Below the pieces are notes generated by a model. It had not been told where the DNA came from. It did not search any database and saw only the letters and a program-made list of their open reading frames with translations. This document shows, piece after piece, positions 24,126-33,800 of a stretch of 64,000 nt of DNA; position 1 is the stretch's first letter; the number at the start of each line of letters is the position of its first letter. Both the position numbers and the translations under genes were made by a program. Source of the DNA: an uncultured Bacteroidales bacterium (GTDB lineage: Bacteria; Bacteroidota; Bacteroidia; Bacteroidales; UBA932); assembly GCA_900316525.1 (NCBI GenBank), contig ONDF01000012.1, positions 32,422 through 96,421 of the forward strand, read 5' to 3'.

Positions 24126-24980
24126 ATGAAACGGATCCTCATCCTCCTCGCGGCGGCGGCTGCCCTGTGCGCCTGCTCCCAGGAGAAGAAAGTGATGGCC
24201 CGCTTCGTTCCCGAGCGGTCCGACGACTTCGTCTTCGAGAACAACCTCATCGCCGGCCGTTTCTACGGCAAGGCGCTGGAGGGGAATCCCACCTCCCCCG
24301 GCCTGGACATCTGGGTGAAACTCCCCGGCAAGCTCGTCGCCGACGAGTGGTACAAGGGCTTCGAGACCCAGAGCGACGAATACTACCACCACGACCATGG
24401 CGGGAAGGACTGCTACAAGGTCGCGGTCAGCCTGGGCGGCGGCGCTTCGTCCCCGCTCATCGACGGGAAACTGTGCTTCCCGGCCACGAACTACCGGTCC
24501 TGGGAAATCGTGGAGGAAAGCCCGGAGAAGGTGGTGTTCACGCTCCACTACCCGCAGTGGCAAACCCCTGACAGCGTGATGGTTGCGCTCGACAAGACCG
24601 TCACCGTAGTCCCGGACACCTACTTCTGCGCCGTGGAGGATGTCTATACCTTCGAAGGAACCGACACCCTCGCGATCGCCGCCGGCATGAACATCCACGC
24701 CGCGCTGGAGACCGTCGAGAAGCAGCTCGTCCAGCCCGGCCGCGTGGCCATCTGGGAGCACGCTTCCGACCAGACCTTCGAACCCGAGGACGGCATGCTG
24801 GGCGTCGCGGTCGTGATGCCTGACGCCGAAGGCACCAGCCTCTCCGAGGACGGAACCCATCTCCTCGTCTGGAAGTACGTCACCTCCGGCCAGCCCGTCC
24901 GCTATTCGTTCGGCTCCTGCTGGTCTAAGGGCGACATCAAGACCGCCCAGGACTGGTTCGAACTCGTCGCCGGTCGCTGA
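24126..24980 (+). CDS. DUF4861-family lipoprotein
   Basis: This 284-residue lipoprotein (signal ending LCACS, Cys near 16) matches the DUF4861 pattern: ENNLIAGRFYG, then SPGLDIWVKLPGKLVADEWYKG, then YYHHDHGGKDCYKVAVSLGGG. It starts 1 nt after kduI and shares its promoter and operator. DUF4861 proteins recur in uronan-degrading loci. I recall an oligosaccharide dehydratase activity linked to ulvan breakdown for a related protein, but cannot confirm the relation here. Conserved His, Asp and Tyr residues in the first half suggest an enzyme rather than a binding protein. Confidence 0.8.
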   Translation: MKRILILLAAAAALCACSQEKKVMARFVPERSDDFVFENNLIAGRFYGKALEGNPTSPGLDIWVKLPGKLVADEWYKGFETQSDEYYHHDHGGKDCYKVAVSLGGGASSPLIDGKLCFPATNYRSWEIVEESPEKVVFTLHYPQWQTPDSVMVALDKTVTVVPDTYFCAVEDVYTFEGTDTLAIAAGMNIHAALETVEKQLVQPGRVAIWEHASDQTFEPEDGMLGVAVVMPDAEGTSLSEDGTHLLVWKYVTSGQPVRYSFGSCWSKGDIKTAQDWFELVAGR

Positions 24981-25004
24981 CCTGCGCACGCTGCGAATCA
25001 TCTG

Positions 25005-25036
25005 AAGGCTCCGTCATCGACGGGGCCTTTATTTTG
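25005..25036 (+). terminator. Terminator of the kduD-kduI-DUF4861 operon
   Basis: An 11-bp stem AAGGCTCCGTC/GACGGGGCCTT with one T-G wobble and a 3-nt loop (25016-25018) is followed by a T-rich tract. Confidence 0.85.
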
Positions 25037-25039
25037 TTC

Positions 25040-25070
25040 TTGCAGATGCCTTTTTTATTTCGTAAATTTG
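25040..25070 (+). promoter_or_regulatory. Promoter of the first DUF4230 pair
   Basis: TTG (25040-25042), a 20-nt spacer and TAAATTTG (25063-25070) fit the Bacteroidota promoter. The next ATG is at 25126. Confidence 0.65.
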
Positions 25071-25125
25071 TGCATATAACGAATTTAACAACGTATTTAT
25101 TCACAATTCTAATCTTCTTTTCGCC

Positions 25126-25833
25126 ATGCGCAAGCCCATTCACCTGCTCAGATGGCTGCTGGCAGTATGGATTCCCCTCCTCCTCGCGGCGGGGTTCTCA
25201 TCCGGCCAGGCCAGCAAAAGACTCGTCGAGAAGACGGTCGCCAAGATTACCCCCGAACAGAGGCTGGAACTGGTCTCCTACAAAACCAGGTCCGTCGCCA
25301 GAAGCGGCGATAACGAGGATGAAAAAGGCATCTGGATCTTCGGAGACCGGAGAATGCTGGTTACCTTCAAGGCCGAAATCATCGCCGGCCTGGACATGAA
25401 AGATTTCAACCCCCAAAAGGACATCATACTCAAAAGGAAGGCCAAAAGCGCCTGGATCAGACTTCCCGATCCCGTGATCCTCAGTTGCGAGGTTCCGTTC
25501 GATGATATCAACAAGGAATTTGAGGAGGTAGGTTTCCTCCGTTCCCCCATCAAATGGGAGGAAGTAATCAACGTGGCGATGCAGGGAAAGGAAACCATCC
25601 TGAAAGAAATCCAGGACCACAAACGATATCCGATCCTGGACGATGCGAAGGCGAATGCCCAGCGCACGTTCACATCCCTGTTCAACTCACTGGGCTACGA
25701 CGAAGTCGAAGTCGTCTTCTCTTCCGAAGTGGCACAGAAGCCCCCGAAGGGGAAGAGCCGGGAGAAGGCTGTCGGGGCATCCGGCCCGGAAGAATCGACG
25801 GAAACAGAAGAAGAAATCGAAGCAGTAGGTTAG
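25126..25833 (+). CDS. DUF4230 protein, copy 1
   Basis: This 235-residue exported protein has a signal peptide or N-terminal membrane anchor (residues 6-26). One DUF4230 domain covers about 30-205: ITPEQRLELVSYKTR, then FGDRRMLVTFKAEIIAGLDM, then IRLPDPVIL, then FNSLGYDEVEVVF. The C-terminal 30 residues are charged and probably disordered. The biochemical role of DUF4230 is unknown. It is the first of four related genes and is followed by copy 2 after 12 nt, probably in one transcript. Confidence 0.85.
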   Translation: MRKPIHLLRWLLAVWIPLLLAAGFSSGQASKRLVEKTVAKITPEQRLELVSYKTRSVARSGDNEDEKGIWIFGDRRMLVTFKAEIIAGLDMKDFNPQKDIILKRKAKSAWIRLPDPVILSCEVPFDDINKEFEEVGFLRSPIKWEEVINVAMQGKETILKEIQDHKRYPILDDAKANAQRTFTSLFNSLGYDEVEVVFSSEVAQKPPKGKSREKAVGASGPEESTETEEEIEAVG

Positions 25834-25845
25834 GAGGACACGGCT

Positions 25846-26574
25846 ATGAGTATCATGTCACAGCTTTTCAAGAAAGTTTTTTCCGAGATGAACACCAAGA
25901 CGATCCTGATCATCTCCGCCATCGTCGTCCTGGTGGGAGGCGGGTGCGCCTTCGCCCTTTTCCGATATTTCAAGACCCATCCTTTCAGGCCCCATCAGCA
26001 AATCAAGGAAATCAGCACCGTCATCAATGGCGTCGTTGCGAAAAAGGACCTCGTGACCGCCTGCTACTACGAGGATCTGGTCGTCAGCGGCAAGAAGACC
26101 GATCTGGTAGAGAATCCCGACCGGGACAAGAAAGGCAGGATCAAGACCCCGGATCCCAAGGATGAAGTGGTGGTGATCGTGAGCGCCGTCGTGAAGGCCG
26201 GCATCAAAATGGACGACCTGACCCAAGACAGTTTCCGCATCGAGAAGGATTCCGTGCTGTTCATCACCCTTCCCGAACCGGTCATCCTGGGAATCTCCGA
26301 GGATGTAGAAGGGGTGGAAGAATTCTCCCGCAGAGGCAAATGGGACATCAAGCAGGTCCAGGAACTCACTCGGATACGGTCGGCCCGCCTGGAGCAGGAT
26401 GCGCTGGAAAGCGGGCTGCTGGACAGGGCCTACGAGAATGCCATGAACCTGTTCTCGAAATTCTTAGAGCCGCTCCCCTACCGGATCGAGTTCACGCCGC
26501 GTTCCATCCCGGCCCCTGAGGCCGCCCCGGAAGTCGTCCCTGAAGACGCCCCGGTCCCGGCCCCGGCGCAATAG
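25846..26574 (+). CDS. DUF4230 protein, copy 2, with N-terminal membrane anchor
   Basis: This 242-residue protein has one transmembrane segment (about 18-40) and a DUF4230 domain (about 50-215) with VSAVVKAGIKMDDL and ITLPEPVILGI as in copy 1. The C-terminus is a Pro/Ala/Glu-rich tail that could span the periplasm or cell wall. An AGGAGG-like sequence just upstream of the ATG supports the chosen start, although such sites are uncommon in the group. It follows copy 1 by 12 nt. Confidence 0.85.
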   Translation: MSIMSQLFKKVFSEMNTKTILIISAIVVLVGGGCAFALFRYFKTHPFRPHQQIKEISTVINGVVAKKDLVTACYYEDLVVSGKKTDLVENPDRDKKGRIKTPDPKDEVVVIVSAVVKAGIKMDDLTQDSFRIEKDSVLFITLPEPVILGISEDVEGVEEFSRRGKWDIKQVQELTRIRSARLEQDALESGLLDRAYENAMNLFSKFLEPLPYRIEFTPRSIPAPEAAPEVVPEDAPVPAPAQ

Positions 26575-26607
26575 CCGGGCATCCTTTTTTCGCTCACTTG
26601 TTTTTCG

Positions 26608-26615
26608 TATCTTTG
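26608..26615 (+). promoter_or_regulatory. -7 box of the second DUF4230 pair
   Basis: TATCTTTG ends 7 nt before the ATG at 26623, so the transcript probably begins at or next to the start codon. Confidence 0.65.
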
Positions 26616-26622
26616 CCCAAAG

Positions 26623-27198
26623 ATGCGGAAGATGCTCCATACGGTTTTCCTTGCGCTTCTCGGCGTCATCCTCCTGACGGCGCCGGGATGCGGAGGCCAT
26701 TCCGCCGTAGAGGAGACGGTGCAGCGTGAAATCGAGGCCATCACGGCGATGAAGCAGCTGAGCCTGGTCGAATACCGGGTCAGCAAGATCATCAAAGCCG
26801 ATGACGAAGGCGCCTGGTACAAGCTCGGGGACCGGAAGATCCTCCTCAGCTGCACGGCCTACCTGAAAGCCGGCATCGACCTGGCCACCTTCGGCCCGGA
26901 CGATGTCGACATCGACTGGACCGGGAACCGCGTGACCGTCACCATCCCCCACGCCACCCTGCTCTCCTTGGATATGCCGGCCTCTGAAATCCGGGAAGAA
27001 TATGACCATGTGACGATGTTCCGCCACTCCTTCTCCGCCGAGGAGCGCAACGCCCTCCTCCGTCAGGGAGAAAAGCAGATCCGCAGCAGCGTCCCCTCCC
27101 TCGGCATCCTGGAGAAGGCCGATGAGAACGCCCGCCGGTTCTTCGCGTCCGTGTTCGGCAAGATGGGGTTCGAAACCGTCGAAGTAGTATTCAGATAG
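26623..27198 (+). CDS. DUF4230 protein, copy 3, lipoprotein
   Basis: This 191-residue lipoprotein (TAPGC, Cys near 23) has a DUF4230 domain over nearly its whole length: LVEYRVSKIIK, then LGDRKILLSCTAYLKAGIDL, then VTIPHATLLSLD, then FGKMGFETVEVVF. It has its own promoter 7 nt upstream; if the transcript starts downstream of 26623, the ATG at 26632 is an alternative. Copy 4 follows after 8 nt. Confidence 0.85.
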   Translation: MRKMLHTVFLALLGVILLTAPGCGGHSAVEETVQREIEAITAMKQLSLVEYRVSKIIKADDEGAWYKLGDRKILLSCTAYLKAGIDLATFGPDDVDIDWTGNRVTVTIPHATLLSLDMPASEIREEYDHVTMFRHSFSAEERNALLRQGEKQIRSSVPSLGILEKADENARRFFASVFGKMGFETVEVVFR

Positions 27199-27206
27199 GA
27201 GGGCCC

Positions 27207-27860
27207 ATGGAGAAGAAAATCGTCGTCAAGATCACCCCGGCGGCCGTTTTGCTGGCTGTCCTGATCCTTCTGGCCGCCCTCTTCCTCACCCGGGGCGACG
27301 GCCGCGTGAAGCGCTCCCTCACCATCGACGACACCCCGGTCATCATTACCAAGATCCGCTCGCTCGGCGAGCTGACGACGGCCTGCTACTACGATGAGAT
27401 GGTCCTTTCCCGGACCAAGGAGAACGCCTTCTCCTCCTCCGCCCTGGGCTCCCTGGCCGAAGGACTCGGCAAGGATGTGGACGACCACCTCGTCCTCATC
27501 GCGAAGGGGACGGTCCGCGCCGGCCTGGACCTGATGGACATGACCGAGGAAGACATCCGCTTCGTGGGCGACACGGCCTGGATCCGCCTTCCCGCGCCGC
27601 AATACCTCGACGTGATCGTGAACCCGTCCGATTTCGAGGTCTTCGCCGAGACCGGCAGATGGACGCACGAGGAAGTCACCGGCCTGCTGGAAACGGCCCG
27701 GACGCGGCTCCTGATGGGCGCGGACCATTACGGGCTCAAATCAAAGGCGTACGCCGGCGCCATGGACGCCGTCACCGAACTCCTCGCCGCCTCAGGCTAC
27801 ACCCACATCCACTTCGACCACCCCGGTTCCTACATCCGCATGCCCGTCCCGCGGGAATGA
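27207..27860 (+). CDS. DUF4230 protein, copy 4, membrane-anchored
   Basis: This 217-residue protein has one N-terminal transmembrane segment (about 8-28) and a DUF4230 domain: ITKIRSLGELTTACYYDEMVLS, then IAKGTVRAGLDLMDM, then IRLPAPQYLDVIV. The ACYYDEMVLS segment is closest to TACYYEDLVVS of copy 2, so copies 2 and 4 appear to be the closer pair. A good AGGAGG site precedes the ATG. Together the four genes may give a membrane-associated complex, but no function is known. Confidence 0.85.
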   Translation: MEKKIVVKITPAAVLLAVLILLAALFLTRGDGRVKRSLTIDDTPVIITKIRSLGELTTACYYDEMVLSRTKENAFSSSALGSLAEGLGKDVDDHLVLIAKGTVRAGLDLMDMTEEDIRFVGDTAWIRLPAPQYLDVIVNPSDFEVFAETGRWTHEEVTGLLETARTRLLMGADHYGLKSKAYAGAMDAVTELLAASGYTHIHFDHPGSYIRMPVPRE

Positions 27861-27907
27861 TCCCGCCAATCCGGACGGGTCCCGGCCGACGAAAGGATCT
27901 TTTTTCG

Positions 27908-27915
27908 TATATTTG
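27908..27915 (+). promoter_or_regulatory. -7 box of the PEP/pyruvate-binding protein gene
   Basis: TATATTTG lies 20 nt upstream of the ATG at 27936. A GTG at 27915 lies inside the box and is not a plausible start. Confidence 0.6.
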
Positions 27916-27935
27916 TGGGATTAACGGACAGAACG

Positions 27936-30866
27936 ATGACTGAAACGGCTTCTCCCCTGATGGCCCGGCGAATCCGCCGGATCCTGCTGGTATGCAACAA
28001 CTATGACAAGTTCGCCCTCGAAGAGGACGGGCGCATAGAGCCCCGGATTACCGCGGAGTATTCCGAACTGAACCTCTCCAACCCGCCGGTGCTCGAGCGG
28101 GCGGAATCCACCGTGGAAGCATTGGAGATGATGGAGAATGGGGCGCAGTACGACCTCGTCATCACGATGTACAACGTGGGCGAGGTGGACGTGTTCGACT
28201 TCTCCCAGCGGGCCAAGGCCATCGACCCGGACACCTCCGTCGTCCTGCTCACCGCCTTCGCGAAGGAGATCTACAAGAAGATGGAGAGCCACGACCTGAG
28301 CCATTTCGACGGCATCTTCTGCTGGAACAACTCCACGGACCTGATCATCGCCATCATCAAGCTCCTGGAGGACAGCCGGAACGCGCCCGTGGACATCCTG
28401 GAGAACGGCGTCCAGTGCATCCTCCTGGTGGAGGACTCGGTCCGCTTCTACTCCATCTACCTCCCCGAACTGTACCGCCTCATCCTCCTGCAGAACAGCG
28501 AAGCCATCCGGGACGCCCTCAACGAGAGCCAGCAGAGCCTCCGCAAGCGGGCCCGTCCGAAAATCCTGATGGCCACGAACTATGACGACGCCGTCGCCCT
28601 GTACGAGAAATACAAGAGCAACATGCTGGGGGTCATCTCCGACATCGGCTTCGTCCTGCACCGGGGCGACAAGCCCTCGCAGGAGAAGCTGGACGCGGGC
28701 ATCGACCTGTGCCGGATGATCCGCAAGGACGATCCCAAGATGCCCATCCTGATGCAGTCCTCGCAGGAAAGCATGCGTCCGGTGGCCAAGTCCCTGCAGG
28801 CCGGCTTCCTTATCAAGCGCTCCAAGACCCTCAACCACGACCTGGCGGAGTTCATCGGCCGGGAGTTCGGCTTCGGCGACTTCGTCGTCACCGATCCCGA
28901 GACCGGCGAGGAAACCGCCCGCGCCAGCGACCTGTACGGAGCCGAGCGCATCCTCGCCGCCATCTCGGACGAGGACCTCGACCGCCTGGCCTCCAAGAAC
29001 TACATCTCCCGCTGGCTGCTGGCCCGCGGCCTGTTCGAGGTCGGAAACCGGGTCAAGAAGAGCCATTTCGACAACTCCGCGGACCGTCGGGAGACGACGA
29101 TCCGCTCCATCCGGCGCTACCGGATGGAGCAGGGACTAGGCGTGGTGGCCCGCTTCGAGCCCGAACGCTACAACGACGCCATCCGCTTCGCCCGCCTGGG
29201 CGACGGCTCGCTGGGCGGCAAGGCCCGCGGCCTCGCCTTCCTGAACCAGATGCTCCAGCGCTACGACCTGTACGACAAGTGGGAGGGCGTGCGCGTGCTG
29301 GTTCCCCGTACCCTGGTGATCACGACAACTTTCTTCGACCGCTTCATCCTTGAGAACGGTCTCCAATACGTCATCAATGCGGACCTCTCCGACGAGGAGA
29401 TCCTCTCGGAATTCGTCGCCTCCACCCTGCCCCAGGACCTGACGGAGGCCCTCCGCATCTTCATCCGCCATGTCCGCAAGCCGCTCGCCATCCGGTCGTC
29501 CTCCAAGCTGGAAGACTCTTACTACCAGCCGTTTGCCGGGGTCTATTCCACCTGCATGGTGCCGGCCACGGAGAACGAGGACCAGGAGCTTCGGCTCATC
29601 TCCAAGGCTATCAAGAGCGTCTACGCCTCGGTCTACTACGCTTCCGCCCGCAGCTACATCCTGGCCACCGGCAATATGATCTCCGAGGAGAAGATGGCCA
29701 TCGTCCTGCAGGAAGTGTGCGGCAGCGAGGACCACGGCCTGTGGTTCCCGACCCTCTCCGGCGTCGCCCGGTCGCTGAACTTCTATCCCGTGGGCCACGA
29801 AAAGCCCGAGGAGGGCATCGTCCGCCTGGCCTTCGGCCTTGGGAAGGCGGTCGTGGACGGCGAGCAGACGCTCCGCTTCTCCCCCGCCTACCCCGGCCAC
29901 GTCATCCAGACCTCCACCCCGGAACTGACCATGCAGGAGACCCAGCAGTACATGTACGGCCTGAACCTCAAGCCAGAGACCTTCAAGACGTCCGTCGACG
30001 ATGCCGTGAACCTGGCGAGGCTCCGCATCAGCGAATGCAAGGACTTCCGGAACCTGCAGAAGGTCGTCTCCACCTTCGACTACGAGAACCAGCGGATGGT
30101 GGACTCCCCCCTCCCGCGCGGTCCCAAGTTCGTCACCTTCGCCCATATCCTCCGCTACAACACCTTCCCCCTCGCGGACATCCTGAAGGAACTCCTGGAG
30201 ATCGGCCAGCAGGAGATGAAGTGCTGCGTGGAGATCGAGTTCGCCGCGAACCTGGACAAGCCCGCCGACCGGTCCGCCACCTTCCATGTCCTGCAGATCC
30301 GTCCCATCTCGTCCGACAGCCTGGACACCGAGGTGGACTGGAACGGGGTCGACGACAGCGGCGCGTTCCTCCGTTCCGGCAGCGCCCTCGGCACCGGCTG
30401 GGTGACGGACGTGAAGGACATCGTCTACATTCCGAAGGAACGCTTCGACAAGATGGAAACCAAGGCGATGGCCGACGAGATCGCCGCCATCAACAACCGG
30501 ATGCGGGACGAAGGCCGCGGCTACGTCCTGGTCGGCTACGGCCGCTGGGGCACTAGCATCCCGTCCCTGGGAATCCCGGTCAAATGGAGCGACATCTCGG
30601 AGGTGAAAGCCCTCGTGGAATGCGTCCTGCCGGACTTCCGCATCGACCCGAGCCAGGGCACGCACTTCTTCCAGAACCTCACGTCCTTCAACGTGGGCTT
30701 CGTCCATGTGGACCCGTTCGCCCGCCGCGAGGACGAGTTCGACACGTCCATCCTGGACGCCCTTCCCGCCGCCGAGGAGACAAAATACTGGAGGCTCATC
30801 CGCCTGGACGAGCCCCTCAAGATCTGCATCGACGGCCGCAGCGGCCGCGCGTTCATGAAAGTCTGA
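27936..30866 (+). CDS. Receiver-like domains fused to a PEP/pyruvate-binding (PPDK N-terminal-like) domain
   Basis: This 976-residue cytoplasmic protein has two receiver-like regions. The first (about 7-145) begins RILLVCNNYDKFA; the second (about 160-330) begins CILLVEDSVRFYS and has GVISDIGF with a possible phospho-acceptor Asp. Residues about 420-850 form the ATP-grasp PEP/pyruvate-binding domain of PPDK/PEP synthase, with GSLGGKARGLAFLNQML, then LAIRSSSKLEDSYYQPFAGVYST, then LQIRPIS. The phosphohistidine swivelling domain and TIM barrel of true PPDK are absent, so it is not a complete synthase. It may be a signal-controlled phosphotransfer or regulatory protein. It has its own promoter and converges on the HTCS gene. 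Confidence 0.85.
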   Translation: MTETASPLMARRIRRILLVCNNYDKFALEEDGRIEPRITAEYSELNLSNPPVLERAESTVEALEMMENGAQYDLVITMYNVGEVDVFDFSQRAKAIDPDTSVVLLTAFAKEIYKKMESHDLSHFDGIFCWNNSTDLIIAIIKLLEDSRNAPVDILENGVQCILLVEDSVRFYSIYLPELYRLILLQNSEAIRDALNESQQSLRKRARPKILMATNYDDAVALYEKYKSNMLGVISDIGFVLHRGDKPSQEKLDAGIDLCRMIRKDDPKMPILMQSSQESMRPVAKSLQAGFLIKRSKTLNHDLAEFIGREFGFGDFVVTDPETGEETARASDLYGAERILAAISDEDLDRLASKNYISRWLLARGLFEVGNRVKKSHFDNSADRRETTIRSIRRYRMEQGLGVVARFEPERYNDAIRFARLGDGSLGGKARGLAFLNQMLQRYDLYDKWEGVRVLVPRTLVITTTFFDRFILENGLQYVINADLSDEEILSEFVASTLPQDLTEALRIFIRHVRKPLAIRSSSKLEDSYYQPFAGVYSTCMVPATENEDQELRLISKAIKSVYASVYYASARSYILATGNMISEEKMAIVLQEVCGSEDHGLWFPTLSGVARSLNFYPVGHEKPEEGIVRLAFGLGKAVVDGEQTLRFSPAYPGHVIQTSTPELTMQETQQYMYGLNLKPETFKTSVDDAVNLARLRISECKDFRNLQKVVSTFDYENQRMVDSPLPRGPKFVTFAHILRYNTFPLADILKELLEIGQQEMKCCVEIEFAANLDKPADRSATFHVLQIRPISSDSLDTEVDWNGVDDSGAFLRSGSALGTGWVTDVKDIVYIPKERFDKMETKAMADEIAAINNRMRDEGRGYVLVGYGRWGTSIPSLGIPVKWSDISEVKALVECVLPDFRIDPSQGTHFFQNLTSFNVGFVHVDPFARREDEFDTSILDALPAAEETKYWRLIRLDEPLKICIDGRSGRAFMKV

Positions 30867-30869
30867 CGC

Positions 30870-33800
30870 CTATCCCTTGTTGTACTGGGACGGCAGCACG
30901 CCGAACATCTCCTTGAAATAGCGGGTGAAGTACTTGGGCGTGTTGAATCCCACCATGTCCGCCACTTCGGTCACGGAGAGGTTGGGGTCGTCCGTGAGCA
31001 GCTGGGCGGCCCGCTTGAGCCGCATCGTGCGGATGAACTCGGAAGGCGTCATGCCGTACAGCGACTGGATCTTCCGGTACAGGTTCATCCGGTGCATGCC
31101 CACGTCCGAGGCCAGCTCCTCCACCGAGTATTCGGTGTTGTCCAGGTTCTCCTCCAGTTTCTCCGTAATCCGCGCCATCAGCTTCTGGTCCACGGTCGCG
31201 ACCGTCACGTGCATCGGGGACACCTCGGCGGTGCCGGAGAAGGACCGGATCCGTTTCTCGCGTTCGTCCAGGAGGTTCTTGATGCGGACCTGGAGCATGT
31301 CCATCTTGAACGGCTTGGTCAGGTAGGAATCCGCGCCGCACTCGTATCCCTCCGTCCGGATATCCTCGGACATCCGCGCGGAAAGCAGGATGACGGCGAT
31401 GTGCGACGTGTCGACATCCTCCTTGATCCGGCGCGTGAGCTCGAATCCGTTCATATTGGGCATCATCACGTCCGTCACCACGATGTCGGGACGGACCGAC
31501 GGCAGTTTGCGCAGGCACTCCTCCCCGTCAGCCGCGGAGGAAACGCTGTAGTCGCGGGAAAGCTCCTCGCACAGGTAGTTCCGGAAATCCGCATTGTCAT
31601 CGACGACGAAGATGCGCTTGCGGGTTCCGGCCGTTTCCGGCGTGGAAACCGGCTCCGCCGCAGCGGCCTCCTCGGTTCCCTCGGAGGCGCTCTCCTCCAG
31701 GTCCGTGGGCAGCAATACCTTGAAAGTGGTCCCGTTCCCCTCCTCGGACTGGACGGATACGGTTCCCTGGTGCATTTCCACATACTGGCGTACAAGACTC
31801 AGGCCGATGCCCGAACCGAGTTCCGTTCCCGCGTTCGAACTCCGGTAGAAACGGTCGAAGACCTGTGGAAGGTCGGCCGCAGGGATGCCGATGCCGGTGT
31901 CCGACACCTCCAGGAGGACCTTCCGGTCCGGGGCGTCGGAGAGGCGCACCTCGACGGAACCGCCTGCCGGCGTGAATTTCAAGGCGTTGGAGAGCAGGTT
32001 GTTCACCACCTTCTGCATCATCGAGCTGTCGAACGCCATCATCGGATTCGAGGAGGTGTCCGTCAGCACGAGGCCGATGTCCTTCTTCGCCGCCGCGTCC
32101 TGGAAGGCGTCCAGCACCCCGGCCACGAAATCCGAGAAATTGCCGCTGCGGAGGCGGATTTTCTCGCCGCCCATCTCCACCTTCCGGAAATCCAGCAGAT
32201 GGTTCACCAGGTCCAGCAGGGACTTCGCATTGCGGTGCATCGTATCCAGCCGGGAATACTCCTCGGTTCCCTCCTTCTCCTTCATCAGGCTCTCCAGCGG
32301 GAGGATGATCAGGGAAAGCGGCGTGCGAAGCTCGTGGGAGATGTTCGTGAAGAACCGGAACTTCATCTGGTTCAGTTCCTCCTCCTGCCGCCGCTGTTCC
32401 TCCGCCGCCTGGTCGGCCATCCGCCGTTTCTCCCGCATATAGAAGAACCGGATGACGCTGAACAGGATGCCGGCGATGAGCAGGGCGTACAGGGCGTAAG
32501 CCCAGGTAGTCCGCCAGAAAGGCGGCTTGATCTCAATCGGGAGCGCCGTCTCAGGGCTCCAGTCCGTCCCGTTGTTCGCCGCCTGCACCCGGAACGTGTA
32601 TTTTCCCGGTTCCAGGAAGGTATAGCCGACCGTCCCCATGGGCTGGGACGTGACCGTATGCCATTCCTTGTCGAAGCCTTCCAGCCGGTAGCGGTAGGTC
32701 GTATGCGTGGGATTCGCGTAATTGAGGTTCGTGAAGGAGATGTCCAGGGAAGCCTCGTTATACTTCAGGACCACATTGTCCGCGCTCCGCTCGGCGCCTT
32801 CCACCTTGAAGGAAGAAATCATCGGAGGAATCCCATAGTCCGACAGGACCATCGCCTCCGGGTCGATGATGCAGAATCCCGCCGCACCGCCGAAATACAG
32901 ATGTCCGTCCGAATGGCGCAGGACGGAATTCTGGAAGAACGCCCCGCAATCCACGCCGTCCGACTGCCCGTAATCGGTCCGGGAAACCGTCCCGTCCGGG
33001 GCGAACGACAGGCGGATGAGGCTGTTGGTGGAAGAGGCCCAGATGTTGCCCGCGGCGTCCTCGGAAACCGCCATCACCATCCCGGACTGCAGGAGGCGCC
33101 GGTTTCCGGACCGGGCATCCCGGATGTAGAGACCGTCCGACTCCGCCAGCCAGACCCTTCCGGCGGCGTCTTGGAGGATCTGGTTCGTCAGCGCATAGGC
33201 GTCCGCCGTGTCCACCTTCGCCACTTCGTCCTGCGCCGGCCGGTACAGGAAACGTCCGTTGTCCCCGGCCGCCACGAGGGCGCCTTCCTCCCCCAGATAA
33301 AGGTCCCGGACCACCATGTACCGCGCCAGCTCCGGATGGTTTTCCCGGAGCAGGTCGATCCGGCCGGTTTCCGGATCGAACCGGCCCACGCCGCCATAGA
33401 CGGAGATCCAGTACTGCCCGTTCCCGTCCTCCCGGAGGAGGCGGACGCAGTTCAGGTTGGGCGTGGCATGCTGATAGGAGACGTCCACGTTCGAGGGCTC
33501 GGGATAGCTGTAATGCCGCACCTGACGGCCGTCGATCCGGTACAGGCCGTTGTAGAAGGTGCCCGCCCAGATCCGGGCCCGGGAGTCCACGAACAGGCTG
33601 ATCACCAGCTCATCTTTCAGTTCAGGATACGGAATGTCCATCCGGCGGGTCCCGGGGTCATAGCGGAGGAGACCATGGATCGTACCCACCAGGACGCTTC
33701 CGTCCGGGGCCTCCGCCAGGCATTTCACGCTCTCGTCCGGCATCGCGCCCCCGGAAAGGGACTGCGCGTCGACCGTCCGGATCCGGATGATGTCCCGGTG

